DNA from: Bacillus salipaludis
GTDB taxonomy: Bacteria > Bacillota > Bacilli > Bacillales_B > DSM-18226
DNA: 64,000 nucleotides
Direction: 5' to 3'
Assembly: GCF_004358205.1 (NCBI RefSeq)
Contig: NZ_SMYO01000006.1
Span: 372,001-436,000 of the forward strand
Shown here: positions 8,755 through 18,835 of the stretch, in pieces
Numbering within the stretch: position 1 is the stretch's first letter
Layout of the letters: each line of letters begins with the position of its first letter
Position numbers and translations under genes: made by a program
Notes under the pieces: model-generated
Seen by the model: the letters and a program-made list of their open reading frames with translations, nothing else
Database searches by the model: none
What the model was told of the DNA's origin: nothing

Positions 8755-9837
8755 ATGTTTTGGACATACATAGCATTTATCATCGCATTCTTTTTTGCCA
8801 TGAATATCGGGGCCAGCGGGACAGCTGCATCCATGGGTTCTCCGTATGGAGCAGGAGCCATAAAGAATAAGCGATTGGCGATGATTCTTGTGGCACTAGC
8901 AGCCTTTCTTGGCGCAGTACTTGGTGGTGGCGAAGTCGTCAAAACAATTGGAAAAGGAATTATTCCGACTTCGATACTCAGTATTGAAATGGTCGCCCTC
9001 ATACTTTGCGGAGCAACATTAACCCTATTTATCGCCAATCTTATGGGAATCCCGCTATCAACTAGTGAGGTAACAGTTGGTGCGATCGTCGGTGCCGGAA
9101 TTGCTTATAAAAAATTGTATTTTGATAGCCTTATAGTTATTGTTTCATTTTGGGTCATTGTTCCACTCGTCTCTTTCTTTATCACATTTTTCCTTGGAAA
9201 ACTAATCTCCAAGGCTGAAAAGCGGTGGATTGGGCTGACCAAGCACGGAAAATGGAAAAAATGGCTGGCGCTATTACTCGTAATAGGAGGCTGTTTTGAA
9301 GCATTTTCTGCCGGAATGAATAATGTAGCCAACGCCGTTGGACCGCTTGTTGGCGCCGGAATGCTGTCTGCAAATAAGGGAATTTGGATTGGCGGACTAT
9401 TTGTTGCTATAGGCGCCATATTATTGGGTGGTCGAGTTATTGAAACAAACGGAAAGAAAATCACCAAACTCTCGTTATTGGAAGGGAGCGCCGTTTCGTT
9501 TACTGGAGGAGCGCTTGTGACAGTTGCCTCACTATTCGGATTACCAATTCCGCTGACACAGGTAACCACTTGCGGGATTTTAGGAATAGGCGTATCCCAA
9601 AAAGGGTTTGGGATTTGGCAAAAATCTGTCATCCAAAAGATCTTAAAGGTCTGGTTGATTTCACCGTTGGCGTCCCTAGTGATTTCCTATCTGCTCGTTA
9701 ATCTCTTTATTCAAGGCAATATGTATAATATTTTCATCATCTTGAGTACCTTTATTGCCGGATTAGGTGTATTAAGTCTTTATGCCAACGTCCGAAAGGA
9801 GAACAGTACGACTCATGATGAGGGCGGGGGAATCTAA
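8755..9837 (+). CDS. PiT-family inorganic anion permease, CysP (sulfate) type
   Basis: 360-residue polytopic membrane protein of about ten helices with the internal two-fold repeat of the PiT family. Halves begin near residues 5 and 185, each with a conserved asparagine signature: FAMNIGASGTAASMGSPYG at about 14-32 and GMNNVANAVGPLVGAG at about 189-204. GGGEVVKTIGKGIIP and PLSTSEVTVGAIVG resemble B. subtilis CysP more than phosphate PitA proteins. CysP is a sulfate permease, but PiT members also carry phosphate, so the substrate is inferred. GGGGAG precedes the ATG. It stands alone between a sigma-A promoter and a terminator, not in a cysteine operon. Confidence 0.85.
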   Translation: MFWTYIAFIIAFFFAMNIGASGTAASMGSPYGAGAIKNKRLAMILVALAAFLGAVLGGGEVVKTIGKGIIPTSILSIEMVALILCGATLTLFIANLMGIPLSTSEVTVGAIVGAGIAYKKLYFDSLIVIVSFWVIVPLVSFFITFFLGKLISKAEKRWIGLTKHGKWKKWLALLLVIGGCFEAFSAGMNNVANAVGPLVGAGMLSANKGIWIGGLFVAIGAILLGGRVIETNGKKITKLSLLEGSAVSFTGGALVTVASLFGLPIPLTQVTTCGILGIGVSQKGFGIWQKSVIQKILKVWLISPLASLVISYLLVNLFIQGNMYNIFIILSTFIAGLGVLSLYANVRKENSTTHDEGGGI

Positions 9838-9868
9838 CCAGTTAGGAGTAAATGAAATATAATTTTTT

Positions 9869-9901
9869 AAGCCTCATTCCCTGTAGAATGAGGCTTTTTT
9901 A
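9869..9901. terminator. bidirectional terminator between permease and 51-aa gene
   Basis: AAGCCTCATTC (9869-9879) pairs with GAATGAGGCTT (9886-9896) around CCTGTA, with T6 on the + side and an AAAAAATT stretch giving U-rich sequence on the minus side. Confidence 0.9.
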
Positions 9902-10057
9902 CTATTTTTTATTTACTTGTTTACCACTTTTTTTCTGGCTTTGAAAGCTTGAATTTCCAATTTGAAATTCACTGCCTAATTCAATGTCATTTCTATTGTC
10001 CTGTTTCTCAATTTGCTCTCGCGTTTGATCCCTATTTTTCATTCCCTGCTTAGACAT
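9902..10057 (-). CDS. hypothetical 51-aa polar protein
   Basis: Very small gene starting at ATG 10057 (MSKQGMKNRDQTREQIE) and stopping at TAG 9902-9904 against the shared terminator. GGGGGGAACGGG directly upstream is a strong ribosome binding site. The product is highly polar (Lys, Gln, Asn, Ser), without Cys or Trp, and probably disordered, like many small Bacillus proteins expressed in sporulation or stationary phase. No family recognised. Confidence 0.65.
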   Translation of the reverse strand: MSKQGMKNRDQTREQIEKQDNRNDIELGSEFQIGNSSFQSQKKSGKQVNKK

Positions 10058-10289
10058 CCCGTTCCCCCCATTTCATTTTTAAATTTGACCTTTTTTATTA
10101 TGTGTAAATATCAGGGGGTGATGTATCTCCAAACAAATAAAAATCCAGCGCGCGATGGCTTAATCTCCTCCTTCATTGGGTATTGGTTCGTTTACTCAAA
10201 ATAATCATACTGAATTTATGTGAACAATGAATTAATAAATTTTAAAATATTATTATTTTGAGAACTAGGATGGATCGTTATGGGTTGTC

Positions 10290-10445
10290 TAGCTTGATTT
10301 TTCCAAGAAACGGGGACTATGAGACCTCGTCAATGCCCGTGAAGCCTGATTTTTCCAAGAAACGGGCACTATGAGACCTTGTCAGTGCCCGTGAAGCTTA
10401 ATTTTTTCAAGAAACGGGCACTATGAGTCCTTGTCAGTACTCTCA
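10290..10445. repeat. 52-bp hairpin repeat, array A (3 units)
   Basis: Three consecutive units, with the landmark ACTATGAG at 10316, 10368 and 10420, exactly 52 bp apart. Each unit holds a dyad, ideally ACGGGCAC / GTGCCCGT, around a 15-base loop (TATGAGACCTTGTCA in the middle unit). Outer units are partly degenerate (CGGGGAC; GTACTCTC). The sequence is closely related to the 8-unit array at 18836. It lies in the gap downstream of purF (transcribed leftward). The rest of the 10058-10470 gap holds nothing I can identify. Confidence 0.9.
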
Positions 10446-10470
10446 AAGCTTATTTATCTTAACCGGAACT

Positions 10471-11850
10471 TCATTTCAAGTACAATTTGGTTGGATATGC
10501 CCCACTAAAGCAAGCGATACAGCGACTGCTTGTTTCTGCGAGATCTACATCTACTGCCTCCAATAATCCTTCGGTGCTTAAAAAGGCTAAGGTATCTGCG
10601 CCGATGACTTGTCCCATTGCTTGCTCATGTTCATGCTTGTTCGCAAATAACTCTTCTTTTGTCGGCATATCCACGCCATAAAAACAGGGGCTTTTTACCA
10701 TTGGTGAACTAATTCGAACATGGACTTCCTTGGCACCCGCTTGTCGAATCAAATCAACAATCCGCTTACTTGTCGTTCCCCGAACAATCGAATCATCTAC
10801 TAAAACTACTCTTTTTCCTTCTAAAATTTCTTGTACAGCGCTTAATTTCAGTCGAACCGCCAAATCTCGCAATTCCTGAGTGGGTTCAATAAATGAACGA
10901 CCTGCATATGGGTTTTTGATGATTCCCATTTCATATGGAATTCCTGATTGCCCAGAAAAACCGAGGGCGGCTGGGACACTCGATTCCGGGACGGCAACCA
11001 CAACATCTGCTTCTATTGGATGTTCTTTGGCTAAAATTTGTCCTAATTCCTTTCGAATGGCTAATACACTTCTTCCCTGAATGACACTATCAGCACGGGC
11101 AAAATAAACAAATTCAAAGGAACAAAGGGAGATGTCACCTTTTGCGGCAAACCTTCCTGTTTGAACCCCAGTTTCATCAACAAGAAGCCATTCACCTGGT
11201 TCAACATCTCTCCAAAACTTGGCATCAACTGCATTTAACGCGCATGTTTCAGAAGCGGCGATAATGGAATCCCCAATTTTCCCAAGACTAAGCGGCCTTA
11301 ATCCGTGACGGTCCAGGCCAATTAACATTTGTTTTTCCGTCATAATGAGTACAGCAAAAGAACCGTCAAGCCGCTTGAGAACATCAGGTCCCGCTTGGGC
11401 AAAATATTTTTTACTTGATCGAGCAATTAAATGAGCAATAATTTCAGTATCTGTTGTGGTTTGAAAGATGCTTCCTTGCTGTTGCAGGACATCTCTTTCA
11501 AATCTTGCATTCACAAGGTTTCCATTATGAGCTACCGCTAAATTTCCTTCGCTGTATTTAAAGACAAGGGGTTGTGCATTTTGCAGTAAGCTTTCTCCAG
11601 AGGTGGAATAGCGCACATGGCCAATGGCCATATTTCCGGTGAGGCCATCAAGGATCTTACGACTAAATACTTGAGTAACCAATCCCATTCCTCGATGATG
11701 CCTGAATGATTTTCCATCACTTGCTACGATCCCCGCACTTTCCTGACCGCGATGCTGAAGAGCATGAAGTCCATAATAAGTTAAATCAGCTGCTTTAGGG
11801 TGATTAAAGACTCCAAATACCCCGCATTTCTCCTGCATTTCCGAAATCAT
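10471..11850 (-). CDS. purF: amidophosphoribosyltransferase
   Basis: 459-residue glutamine PRPP amidotransferase, first committed step of IMP synthesis. A short propeptide of 8 residues precedes the catalytic Cys9 (KCGVFG). The N-terminal Ntn glutaminase domain has LQHRGQESAG and the HNGNLVN oxyanion region, followed by the PRPP-binding VVLVDDSIVRGTTS. The four iron-sulfur cysteines of the Bacillus type are all present (CSFEFVYFARADS, KSPCFYG and the CIAC pair near the C-terminus), implying an oxygen-labile 4Fe-4S form. AGGAGG lies 7-12 bases upstream of ATG 11850. Oddly, it faces away from the rest of the pur cluster instead of sitting between purL and purM as in B. subtilis. Confidence 0.96.
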   Translation of the reverse strand: MISEMQEKCGVFGVFNHPKAADLTYYGLHALQHRGQESAGIVASDGKSFRHHRGMGLVTQVFSRKILDGLTGNMAIGHVRYSTSGESLLQNAQPLVFKYSEGNLAVAHNGNLVNARFERDVLQQQGSIFQTTTDTEIIAHLIARSSKKYFAQAGPDVLKRLDGSFAVLIMTEKQMLIGLDRHGLRPLSLGKIGDSIIAASETCALNAVDAKFWRDVEPGEWLLVDETGVQTGRFAAKGDISLCSFEFVYFARADSVIQGRSVLAIRKELGQILAKEHPIEADVVVAVPESSVPAALGFSGQSGIPYEMGIIKNPYAGRSFIEPTQELRDLAVRLKLSAVQEILEGKRVVLVDDSIVRGTTSKRIVDLIRQAGAKEVHVRISSPMVKSPCFYGVDMPTKEELFANKHEHEQAMGQVIGADTLAFLSTEGLLEAVDVDLAETSSRCIACFSGAYPTKLYLK

Positions 11851-12007
11851 CTTGCCTTCCTCCTATTGACATCATTTCTTTATTTTGGGCGTAGGGAGAA
11901 TTTCTATCCTTTTTGATTTTACATTTAAAGATTATTGAGATTGAAAAAGTATAATCAGGTATTGCGGGAAGTCTAAAAATAAACATTTACTTTTGGAGGA
12001 GGGAATA

Positions 12008-13115
12008 TTGGTGAAAGTAATTAAACCTGGCTCTACGATTGGTATTTTAGGCGGGGGACAGCTGGGAAGAATGATTTCGATTGCGGGAAGAAATATGGGG
12101 TATCGATTTATTACTTTGGACCCGACGCCTGACTCTCCCTGCGGACAAGCAGCCGATCGCCAAATTATCGCTTCCTTTTCGGTGCTAAATGCGGCAAAGG
12201 AACTAGCAAACGCTTCAGACGTCATTACATACGAATTTGAAAATGTTGATTCCCATTTAGCTTCAATTTTAGAAACAACGTCCTTTGTTCCACAGGGAAG
12301 CAAGCTCCTTCAAATCACACAAAACCGAATTCGTGAAAAATCTACGTTACAGTCAAACGATGTGCCTGTTGCCCTTTATAGTGATTCAATCTGAAAAGGA
12401 TATCCACACTGCTGTTGATCGCTTTGGCTTTCCCTGTGTCATGAAAACCGCGACAGGGGGTTATGATGGAAAAGGACAATGGGTATTTCATGAAAAGGAT
12501 CAAATACCCATTGCAGTTGAGGCATTAAAAAATTCAGGTGTAGAAATGATCGTGGAACAATTTATTTCATTTAGTAAGGAACTATCTGTGATTGTCGCTA
12601 GGAATTTAGCAGGACAAGCAAAAACATTCCCAGTAGCTGAAAATATTCATATTAACAATATCCTTCATCAATCTATTGTCCCTGCAAGAATTACTGAGGA
12701 GCAAAGGAAACAGGCAGAGAAAGTTGCTTTGGAAGTGGCCGAATCACTAAAAGCAGTAGGTTTAATTGCTATAGAAATGTTTCTTACGAAGGATGGTGAT
12801 ATTTTAGTTAATGAGCTAGCCCCAAGACCTCATAATTCCGGTCATTATTCCATGGATGCATGTGTAACCTCACAGTTTGAACAACATATTCGGGCAATAT
12901 GCGGACTGCCCTTAGGAGATACTACTCTTTTAAGTCCAATTATTATGGTGAATATATTAGGTCAACATTTGAGCAAAGTGTCAGATAACCTGAAACAGCT
13001 CCCTTCAACAGCCAAACTCCATTTGTATGGAAAAAAGGAATCAAAAGAGAACAGGAAAATGGGGCATATAAATTTTTTAGGTCCTTCACTTGAAGTAATC
13101 TTTCAACAAATTTAA
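12008..13115 (+). pseudogene. purK: N5-carboxyaminoimidazole ribonucleotide synthase, frameshifted
   Basis: ATP-grasp enzyme that carboxylates AIR with bicarbonate and ATP. The N-terminal part starts at TTG 12008 or GTG 12011 behind GGAGGAGGG and reads IGILGGGQLGRMISIA through NDVPVAL. The frame then shifts at 12371-12375: homology resumes as PFIVIQSEKDI and continues through FPCVMKTATGGYDGKGQ, VIVARN and the NELAPRPHNSGHYS signature to 13115. The pattern fits loss of two C residues from GCCCCCTTT, leaving GCCCTTT, or a net +1. Total reconstructed length of about 370 residues is normal. It is either a recently inactivated gene or a sequence error. No purE precedes it, unlike the usual purE-purK order. 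No guanine riboswitch or CCGAAC PurBox was seen upstream. Confidence 0.9.
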
Positions 13116-13179
13116 AAAATGCAAATCTGGGACTCATAGAATAGATCCTCCCCAATTGACCAGTAAAAGGAGAGAAAAG

Positions 13180-13899
13180 ATGGAAAAATTAGAAATGCTT
13201 TACGAAGGTAAAGCTAAAAAAGTGTTCAAGACATCCGAATCGGGAAAATGTTGGATTGAATATAAAGATGATGCCACAGCCTTTAATGGAGAAAAAAAGG
13301 GGAAGATTGCCGGTAAAGGAACAATGAATAACGAGATTAGTGCGATTTTTCTTAGCCTATTAAAGGAAAAAGGGGTAAACAATCATTTTGTTCAACGAAT
13401 TTCGGGAACAGAACAAATTGTCTTACAAGTTGAGATCATTCCAATAGAAGTTGTGGTTCGGAACATCGCAGCCGGATCACTCGCTAAAAGACTGGGATGG
13501 GAGGAAGGGAAGGAGCTCCCGCAAGCCATAGTGGAATACTACTACAAAAATGATGAACTGGGAGACCCTATCATTAACAATGATCACATTGCCCTACTTG
13601 GGTTGACTTCAGAATCGGACTTAACCAAAATTCGAAACCAAGCTCTGAAAATTAATAAAATTTTACAAGAATTTCTCAAAATGAAAGACCTTATCTTGGT
13701 CGATTTTAAATTGGAATTCGGAAAAACTCTAGAAGGTGAGATTATTTTAGCTGATGAAATTTCCCCGGATACCTGTAGGTTCTGGGATGCCAGCACAAAG
13801 GAAAAATTAGATAAAGATCGGTTCAGAAGAGATTTAGGTAACGTTAAAGAAGCCTATCAAGAAATTCTACGAAGAATTGGGGGTACTGTTGGTGTTTAA
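13180..13899 (+). CDS. purC: phosphoribosylaminoimidazole-succinocarboxamide synthase
   Basis: 239-residue SAICAR synthase, which joins CAIR and aspartate with ATP. Start at ATG 13180 because AAAAGGAGA is 5-13 bases upstream and the protein then begins MEKLEMLYEGKAKKVF, as in the family. Visible signatures are the ATP-binding GKAKKVF loop, DDATAFNG, the VVVRNIAAGSL block at about residue 90, and the substrate motif IILADEISPDTCRFWD near residue 190. It overlaps purS by 8 bases. purB, which comes between purK and purC in B. subtilis, is absent here, so the next enzyme must be encoded elsewhere. Confidence 0.96.
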   Translation: MEKLEMLYEGKAKKVFKTSESGKCWIEYKDDATAFNGEKKGKIAGKGTMNNEISAIFLSLLKEKGVNNHFVQRISGTEQIVLQVEIIPIEVVVRNIAAGSLAKRLGWEEGKELPQAIVEYYYKNDELGDPIINNDHIALLGLTSESDLTKIRNQALKINKILQEFLKMKDLILVDFKLEFGKTLEGEIILADEISPDTCRFWDASTKEKLDKDRFRRDLGNVKEAYQEILRRIGGTVGV

Positions 13900-14146
13900 A
13901 GCAATTGTCTATGTAACTTTACGGGAAAGCGTTTTGGATCCACAAGGAAATGCGGTTCACGAATCTCTACATTCACTGGGGTATGATGAGGTTGGAGAAG
14001 TACGAATCGGAAAATATATGGAGCTTGAAGTTAATAGTGAGGATCATAAAATGGCAGAGGAACGGGTTAGGGATATGTGTGAAAAGCTGTTAGCCAACAC
14101 GGTCATTGAAGACTATAGGTTTGAGCTAAGGAAGGGAGAAAATTAA
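13892..14146 (+). CDS. purS: FGAM synthase subunit PurS
   Basis: 84-residue small subunit that bridges PurL and PurQ in the Gram-positive three-component FGAM synthase. The GTG at 13892 ([19 protein letters not shown]) is chosen over an in-frame codon at 13877, because it matches the family N-terminus and a TTGGGGG site lies upstream. [11 protein letters not shown] and [17 protein letters not shown] are characteristic. The start lies inside the end of purC, indicating translational coupling. Confidence 0.95.
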   Translation: MFKAIVYVTLRESVLDPQGNAVHESLHSLGYDEVGEVRIGKYMELEVNSEDHKMAEERVRDMCEKLLANTVIEDYRFELRKGEN

Positions 14147-14147
14147 A

Positions 14148-14831
14148 GTGAACTTTGCTGTACTTGTTTTTCCTGGTTCGAACTGTGACGTGGATATGTA
14201 TAAGGCTGTTGTTGATACGATTGAACAACCAGTAGAGTACGTATGGCATCTGGAAACGGACCTATCTAAATATGATGGAATCCTTGTTCCAGGGGGATTC
14301 TCTTATGGAGATTATTTGCGTCCTGGTGCAGTGGCAAGTTTATCTCCAGCAATGGAGCAAGTCAAGATTGCCGCGGAATCGGGAAAGTTGGTTCTTGGAG
14401 TTTGTAATGGGTTTCAAATTTTAACAGAAGCGGGTCTGTTACCGGGTGCGTTAAGGAGAAACCAGCGTTTAAAATTCCATTGTGAAACCATTAATCTCAT
14501 CGTCGAAAATAACCAAACTCCATTCACTTTAGAATATGAGGAAGGGGAGAAGATTCGTATTCCGATTGCCCATGGAGACGGAAACTATTATTGTAATGAG
14601 GATACCTTAAATGAGTTAGAAAAAAATAAACAAATTGTTTTCCGATATGAAGGAAAGAATCCGAATGGTTCAGTTTCTGAAATTGCCGGGATCATCAATC
14701 AAAGAGGAAATGTTTTAGGATTAATGCCCCATCCGGAACGTGCGGTTCATAAATGGCTGGGGTCTGATGACGGCAAACGCATGTTTTCATCTATATTAAG
14801 TTACTGGAGGAAACAAAATGGAACAGCATAA
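14148..14831 (+). CDS. purQ: FGAM synthase glutaminase subunit PurQ
   Basis: 227-residue class I glutamine amidotransferase that supplies ammonia to PurL. It starts with GTG at 14148, one base after the purS stop, behind AAGGGAG. It shows [11 protein letters not shown] at the N-terminus, the nucleophile elbow GVCNGFQIL (Cys at about residue 86) and the catalytic His/Glu in LMPHPERAV near the C-terminus. It overlaps purL by 14 bases. Length equals the B. subtilis enzyme. Confidence 0.96.
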   Translation: MNFAVLVFPGSNCDVDMYKAVVDTIEQPVEYVWHLETDLSKYDGILVPGGFSYGDYLRPGAVASLSPAMEQVKIAAESGKLVLGVCNGFQILTEAGLLPGALRRNQRLKFHCETINLIVENNQTPFTLEYEEGEKIRIPIAHGDGNYYCNEDTLNELEKNKQIVFRYEGKNPNGSVSEIAGIINQRGNVLGLMPHPERAVHKWLGSDDGKRMFSSILSYWRKQNGTA

Positions 14832-17106
14832 CGAACCAACCCCGGAGCAAATTTACGAACAAAAACTTTATCGAGAAATGGGCTTGACAGACGAAGAATT
14901 TGACAAAGTGATCGAAATACTCGGCCAAAAACCTAATTATACTGAAACGGGAATTTTTAGTGTAATGTGGTCTGAGCATTGCAGTTATAAAAATTCGAAG
15001 GTAGTTTTAAGAAGATTTCCCACTTCTAGTCCCCACGTTCTTCAAGGACCTGGAGAAGGAGCTGGGATCGTAGACATTGGAGACCAACAAGCGGTTGTCT
15101 TTAAAATTGAAAGTCATAATCATCCCTCTGCGATTGAACCCTATCAAGGAGCAGCTACAGGTGTAGGAGGAATCATCCGTGATGTGTTCTCAATGGGTGC
15201 CCGTCCCATTGCTTTATTAAATTCACTTCGTTTCGGTGAATTAGATAACCCAAAAACCAAATATTTATTTGAGAATGTTGTTGCGGGGATCGCTGGATAT
15301 GGAAATTGTATGGGGATTCCAACGGTAGGAGGAGAGATTTACTTTGATTCCTCTTATGAGGGAAACCCCCTGGTAAATGCGATGTGTGTCGGATTAATCG
15401 ACCATGATCAAATACAAAAAGGTGTGGCAAAAGGGATTGGGAATCCTGTCATCTATGTCGGCGCAGCTACCGGAAGAGATGGGATCCATGGGGCTACCTT
15501 CGCCTCAGAGGAGTTAAGCGAAAATTCCGAGGCCAAACGACCAGCTGTTCAAGTTGGCGACCCCTTTATGGAAAAGTTGTTACTGGAAGCTACAATAGAA
15601 TTGATTGCCTCTGGCCATGTTGTCGGGATTCAAGATATGGGAGCAGCAGGATTAACCAGCTCCAGTTCTGAAATGGCCAGCAAAGCAGGAAATGGCATTG
15701 AATTAAACCTTGACCTTGTTCCACAACGGGAAAAAGGAATGAGTGCTTACGAAATGATGTTATCGGAATCTCAAGAACGAATGCTGGTCGTTGCAAAAAA
15801 AGGAAAAGAAGAGGACGTAGAAAAGATTTTTAACAAATGGGGACTCCATTCTGCTGTAATTGGAAGAGTTACCGATGATAATCAACTTCGAATCCTACAT
15901 CAAGGAGAAGTAGTGGCAGAAATTCCTGCGGATAAGCTGGCGGAAGATGCTCCTGTGTATTGTAAGCCCTCTAAAGTGGCTCCTTATTATGAAAAATACG
16001 CATCATTGGACCCTGCCGCACAATTTGAAAAGCCAAAGGACTTTAACTCAATATTGAAACAACTGTTAGCATCCCCAACAATTGCCAGCAAAGAATGGGT
16101 ATATCAGCAGTATGATTATATGGTCAGAACCAATACCGCTGTCATACCAGGATCCGATGCGGCAGTTGTGGCGATCCGTGGAACACGGAAAGCTTTGGCG
16201 ATGACGACAGATTGCAATGGAAGATATGTGTATCTTGATCCCTTTACTGGAGGCGCCATTGCCGTAGCAGAAGCAGCTCGCAACGTCGTTTGTTCCGGTG
16301 CTGAACCACTTGCTATAACGGATAATTTAAATTTTGGCAGCCCGGAAAAACCGGAAATCTTCTGGCAGTTCGAAAAAGCAGCAGATGGCATTAGTGAAGC
16401 CTGCCGGCAGCTGAATACTCCGGTCATTGGCGGTAACGTCAGTCTCTATAACGAATCAAATGGAGAAGCGATCTTTCCTACACCAACCATTGGGATGGTG
16501 GGCTTAATTAAGGATGTCGAACATATAACAACACAGGAATTTAAAAAAGACGGGGATTTAATCTTTTTAGTCGGTGAAACGAAAGCGGAGATTGGCGGGT
16601 CTGAATATCAAAAATTAGTGACAGGAAAAATTGAAGGACGCCCGCCTCAATTAAATCTTGCGTTAGAACGAAACATCCAAGCTTTTACACTCAAGACAAT
16701 TCAAGAGGGTCTTGTTCAGTCAGCCCATGATGCTGCTGAAGGAGGATTAGCTGTTGCGATAGCTGAAAGCTGCATTAGCGGGAATAGTGGCGCAGAAATT
16801 CAAATAACGGATGAACTGCGAACAGACATCTCCCTGTTTAGTGAAACTCAATCTCGAATTGTTCTTTCTGTCTTAAAGGAACACGTCGAAAAAGTACAAG
16901 AAATCGCGAAATTAATGCAGGTTCCAATAATGGAAATCGGCAAGGTAAGAGGAAAAGAACTGTCGATTTCACATAATGGGCAAATCGTCATTTCACAGCC
17001 AATTGCTGAACTCTCCGAATCCTGGAAGAATGCTATTCCGGATATCATGCATTCAAATCGATTAAAAAAGCTGAACACACAAGACATTTCTGCAAGTTTA
17101 TCGTAA
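14818..17106 (+). CDS. purL: FGAM synthase large subunit PurL (small type)
   Basis: 762-residue ATP-dependent FGAM synthase catalytic subunit of the short Gram-positive type, which needs PurS and PurQ. It contains two tandem AIRS-like modules. Recognisable blocks are [14 protein letters not shown] near residue 45, the [24 protein letters not shown] substrate region near 95-118, [18 protein letters not shown] near 270 and [10 protein letters not shown] near 535. AGGAGG overlaps the last codons of purQ ahead of the ATG at 14818. Length is about 20 residues above B. subtilis PurL, mostly at the ends. purF, which normally follows, is missing from this position. Confidence 0.96.
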   Translation: MEQHNEPTPEQIYEQKLYREMGLTDEEFDKVIEILGQKPNYTETGIFSVMWSEHCSYKNSKVVLRRFPTSSPHVLQGPGEGAGIVDIGDQQAVVFKIESHNHPSAIEPYQGAATGVGGIIRDVFSMGARPIALLNSLRFGELDNPKTKYLFENVVAGIAGYGNCMGIPTVGGEIYFDSSYEGNPLVNAMCVGLIDHDQIQKGVAKGIGNPVIYVGAATGRDGIHGATFASEELSENSEAKRPAVQVGDPFMEKLLLEATIELIASGHVVGIQDMGAAGLTSSSSEMASKAGNGIELNLDLVPQREKGMSAYEMMLSESQERMLVVAKKGKEEDVEKIFNKWGLHSAVIGRVTDDNQLRILHQGEVVAEIPADKLAEDAPVYCKPSKVAPYYEKYASLDPAAQFEKPKDFNSILKQLLASPTIASKEWVYQQYDYMVRTNTAVIPGSDAAVVAIRGTRKALAMTTDCNGRYVYLDPFTGGAIAVAEAARNVVCSGAEPLAITDNLNFGSPEKPEIFWQFEKAADGISEACRQLNTPVIGGNVSLYNESNGEAIFPTPTIGMVGLIKDVEHITTQEFKKDGDLIFLVGETKAEIGGSEYQKLVTGKIEGRPPQLNLALERNIQAFTLKTIQEGLVQSAHDAAEGGLAVAIAESCISGNSGAEIQITDELRTDISLFSETQSRIVLSVLKEHVEKVQEIAKLMQVPIMEIGKVRGKELSISHNGQIVISQPIAELSESWKNAIPDIMHSNRLKKLNTQDISASLS

Positions 17107-17120
17107 AGGAGTGAATCAAA

Positions 17121-18155
17121 ATGAGTGATGCCTACCGCAATGCCGGAGTCGATATTGATGCGGGTAATGAAGCCGTTGAACGAATGAAAAAGCATGTAAA
17201 AACGACGTTCCGACCGGAAGTTTTAACTGGGTTAGGAGGGTTTGGTGCACTGTTTAAACCGAACCTGCTGGAAATCGAGGAACCAATTTTTGTCTCTGGG
17301 ACAGATGGGGTTGGGACAAAACTAAAAATTGCCTTTGCAATGGACAAGCATGACACAATTGGAATTGATGCCGTTGCCATGTGTGTAAATGATGTAGTTG
17401 TCCAAGGGGCTGAGCCTCTTTTTTTCCTCGACTATCTTGCTTGCGACAAGATCATTCCGGATAAAATTGAAGCCATTGTCAAAGGGATTGCAGAAGGATG
17501 CCTACAGGCAGGATGTGCGTTAATTGGCGGAGAGACGGCTGAAATGCCAGGGATGTATCAGAATGAAGAATACGATATTGCCGGGTTTACTGTAGGGATG
17601 GTCGATCAAAAACACCTTATCGATGGATCAAAAGTAAAAGAGGGTCAAGTGCTAATTGGTTTAGCCTCTAGTGGTGTACATAGCAATGGCTTTTCTCTTG
17701 TCCGTAAAGTTCTATTAGATGATGCAAAACTCTCCTTAACAGACTATGTCGAAAAATTGGGTGCACAATTAGGTGCAGTATTACTGGAACCCACTAAAAT
17801 TTATGTAAAATCTGTTCTTTCCACGATAAAGAAATTTCCTGTCCATGGAATGGTACATGTTACAGGGGGTGGCTTTTACGATAATATCCCCCGCATTCTT
17901 CCACGTGGTCTGCAAGCTGAAATTTACGATGGTTCATGGAGTATTCCAAAGATTTTTACCTTTATCCAAGAGACAGGAAATATTTCAGACTATGATATGT
18001 TTCGTACTTTTAATATGGGAATTGGTATGATTTTAGTCGTTGACACTAAGGATTCTCAGGCTATTTTAGACCACTTTCAAGGGCTAGGGGAAGCTGCATC
18101 TGTGATTGGAACAGTGCAAAGAGGGACCGAAGACGTCGTGTTCAAGAAGGAGTAA
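17121..18155 (+). CDS. purM: phosphoribosylformylglycinamidine cyclo-ligase (AIR synthase)
   Basis: 344-residue ATP-dependent cyclase that makes AIR from FGAM. It shows the N-terminal [18 protein letters not shown] segment, the glycine-rich [37 protein letters not shown] and [13 protein letters not shown], all diagnostic. AAAGGAGTG lies upstream of ATG 17121, 14 bases after purL. Complete, with no sign of decay. Confidence 0.97.
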   Translation: MSDAYRNAGVDIDAGNEAVERMKKHVKTTFRPEVLTGLGGFGALFKPNLLEIEEPIFVSGTDGVGTKLKIAFAMDKHDTIGIDAVAMCVNDVVVQGAEPLFFLDYLACDKIIPDKIEAIVKGIAEGCLQAGCALIGGETAEMPGMYQNEEYDIAGFTVGMVDQKHLIDGSKVKEGQVLIGLASSGVHSNGFSLVRKVLLDDAKLSLTDYVEKLGAQLGAVLLEPTKIYVKSVLSTIKKFPVHGMVHVTGGGFYDNIPRILPRGLQAEIYDGSWSIPKIFTFIQETGNISDYDMFRTFNMGIGMILVVDTKDSQAILDHFQGLGEAASVIGTVQRGTEDVVFKKE

Positions 18156-18157
18156 TC

Positions 18158-18736
18158 ATGAAAATTGCCGTTTTTGCTTCTGGAACAGGAAGCAATTTTG
18201 AAGCGATTCTGGAATCCATTCAATTAAAAAAAATAAAAAACGTGGAAGTAGTTTTGTTAGTCAGTGATAACCCCAATGCACTTGCAGTCACGAAAGCAAA
18301 AAATGCATCGATCCCAGTGTTTAGTTTTCAAGCAAAGGATTATCCGGACAAACTTACCTATGAACAAGAGGTTCTTGAGAAATTAACCAACCACCAGGTG
18401 GATTTTATCGTTTTAGCAGGATATATGAGATTGCTGGGACCTGTTTTGCTAAAGGCTTATGATGGAAAAATTATTAATGTCCACCCATCCTTATTACCTG
18501 CATTTAAAGGAAAAGATGCCATTGGTCAAGCGCTTGATTATGGGGTAAAGGTGACGGGGGTAACTGTTCATTTTGTAGATGAAGGCATGGATACAGGACC
18601 AATCATTGCTCAGGAGTCCGTTCCCGTCACTATGTCCATGACAAGAGAAACATTAACAATCAAAATTCAGGAGATTGAGCACCGATTATTACCAGAAGTG
18701 ATCCAAAGTCTTGCTAATAAGGAAACAACGATATGA
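18158..18736 (+). CDS. purN: phosphoribosylglycinamide formyltransferase
   Basis: 192-residue GAR transformylase using 10-formyl-tetrahydrofolate. It shows FASGTGSNFEAI at residues 5-16, the LAGYMRLL stretch, and the catalytic Asn-His-Asp set: NVHPSLLPAFKG at about residue 107 and the Asp in DEGMDTGPII near residue 145. It starts 2 bases after purM, with AAGAAGGAG just ahead. In B. subtilis purH and purD follow; here the coding cluster ends and a 52-bp repeat array begins about 100 bases later. Confidence 0.96.
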   Translation: MKIAVFASGTGSNFEAILESIQLKKIKNVEVVLLVSDNPNALAVTKAKNASIPVFSFQAKDYPDKLTYEQEVLEKLTNHQVDFIVLAGYMRLLGPVLLKAYDGKIINVHPSLLPAFKGKDAIGQALDYGVKVTGVTVHFVDEGMDTGPIIAQESVPVTMSMTRETLTIKIQEIEHRLLPEVIQSLANKETTI

Positions 18737-18835
18737 AACCAGCAAACGGTAACAAATTTATTGGAATTGTCAGGACGATAAGTTGGTGGGGAAGGAAAGT
18801 TTTTTCTCTTTTGAATATTTATGTCAGTGCCCTAT

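Noticed and set aside
10013..10204. 63-aa + strand reading frame
   Set aside because: It overlaps the better supported 51-aa minus-strand gene, has no ribosome binding site and unusual composition.
11851..12007. Guanine riboswitch or PurR box for the pur genes
   Set aside because: Neither the aptamer core nor a CCGAAC-type box is visible on either strand. Only a TATAAT at 11950 without a well-spaced -35 was seen.
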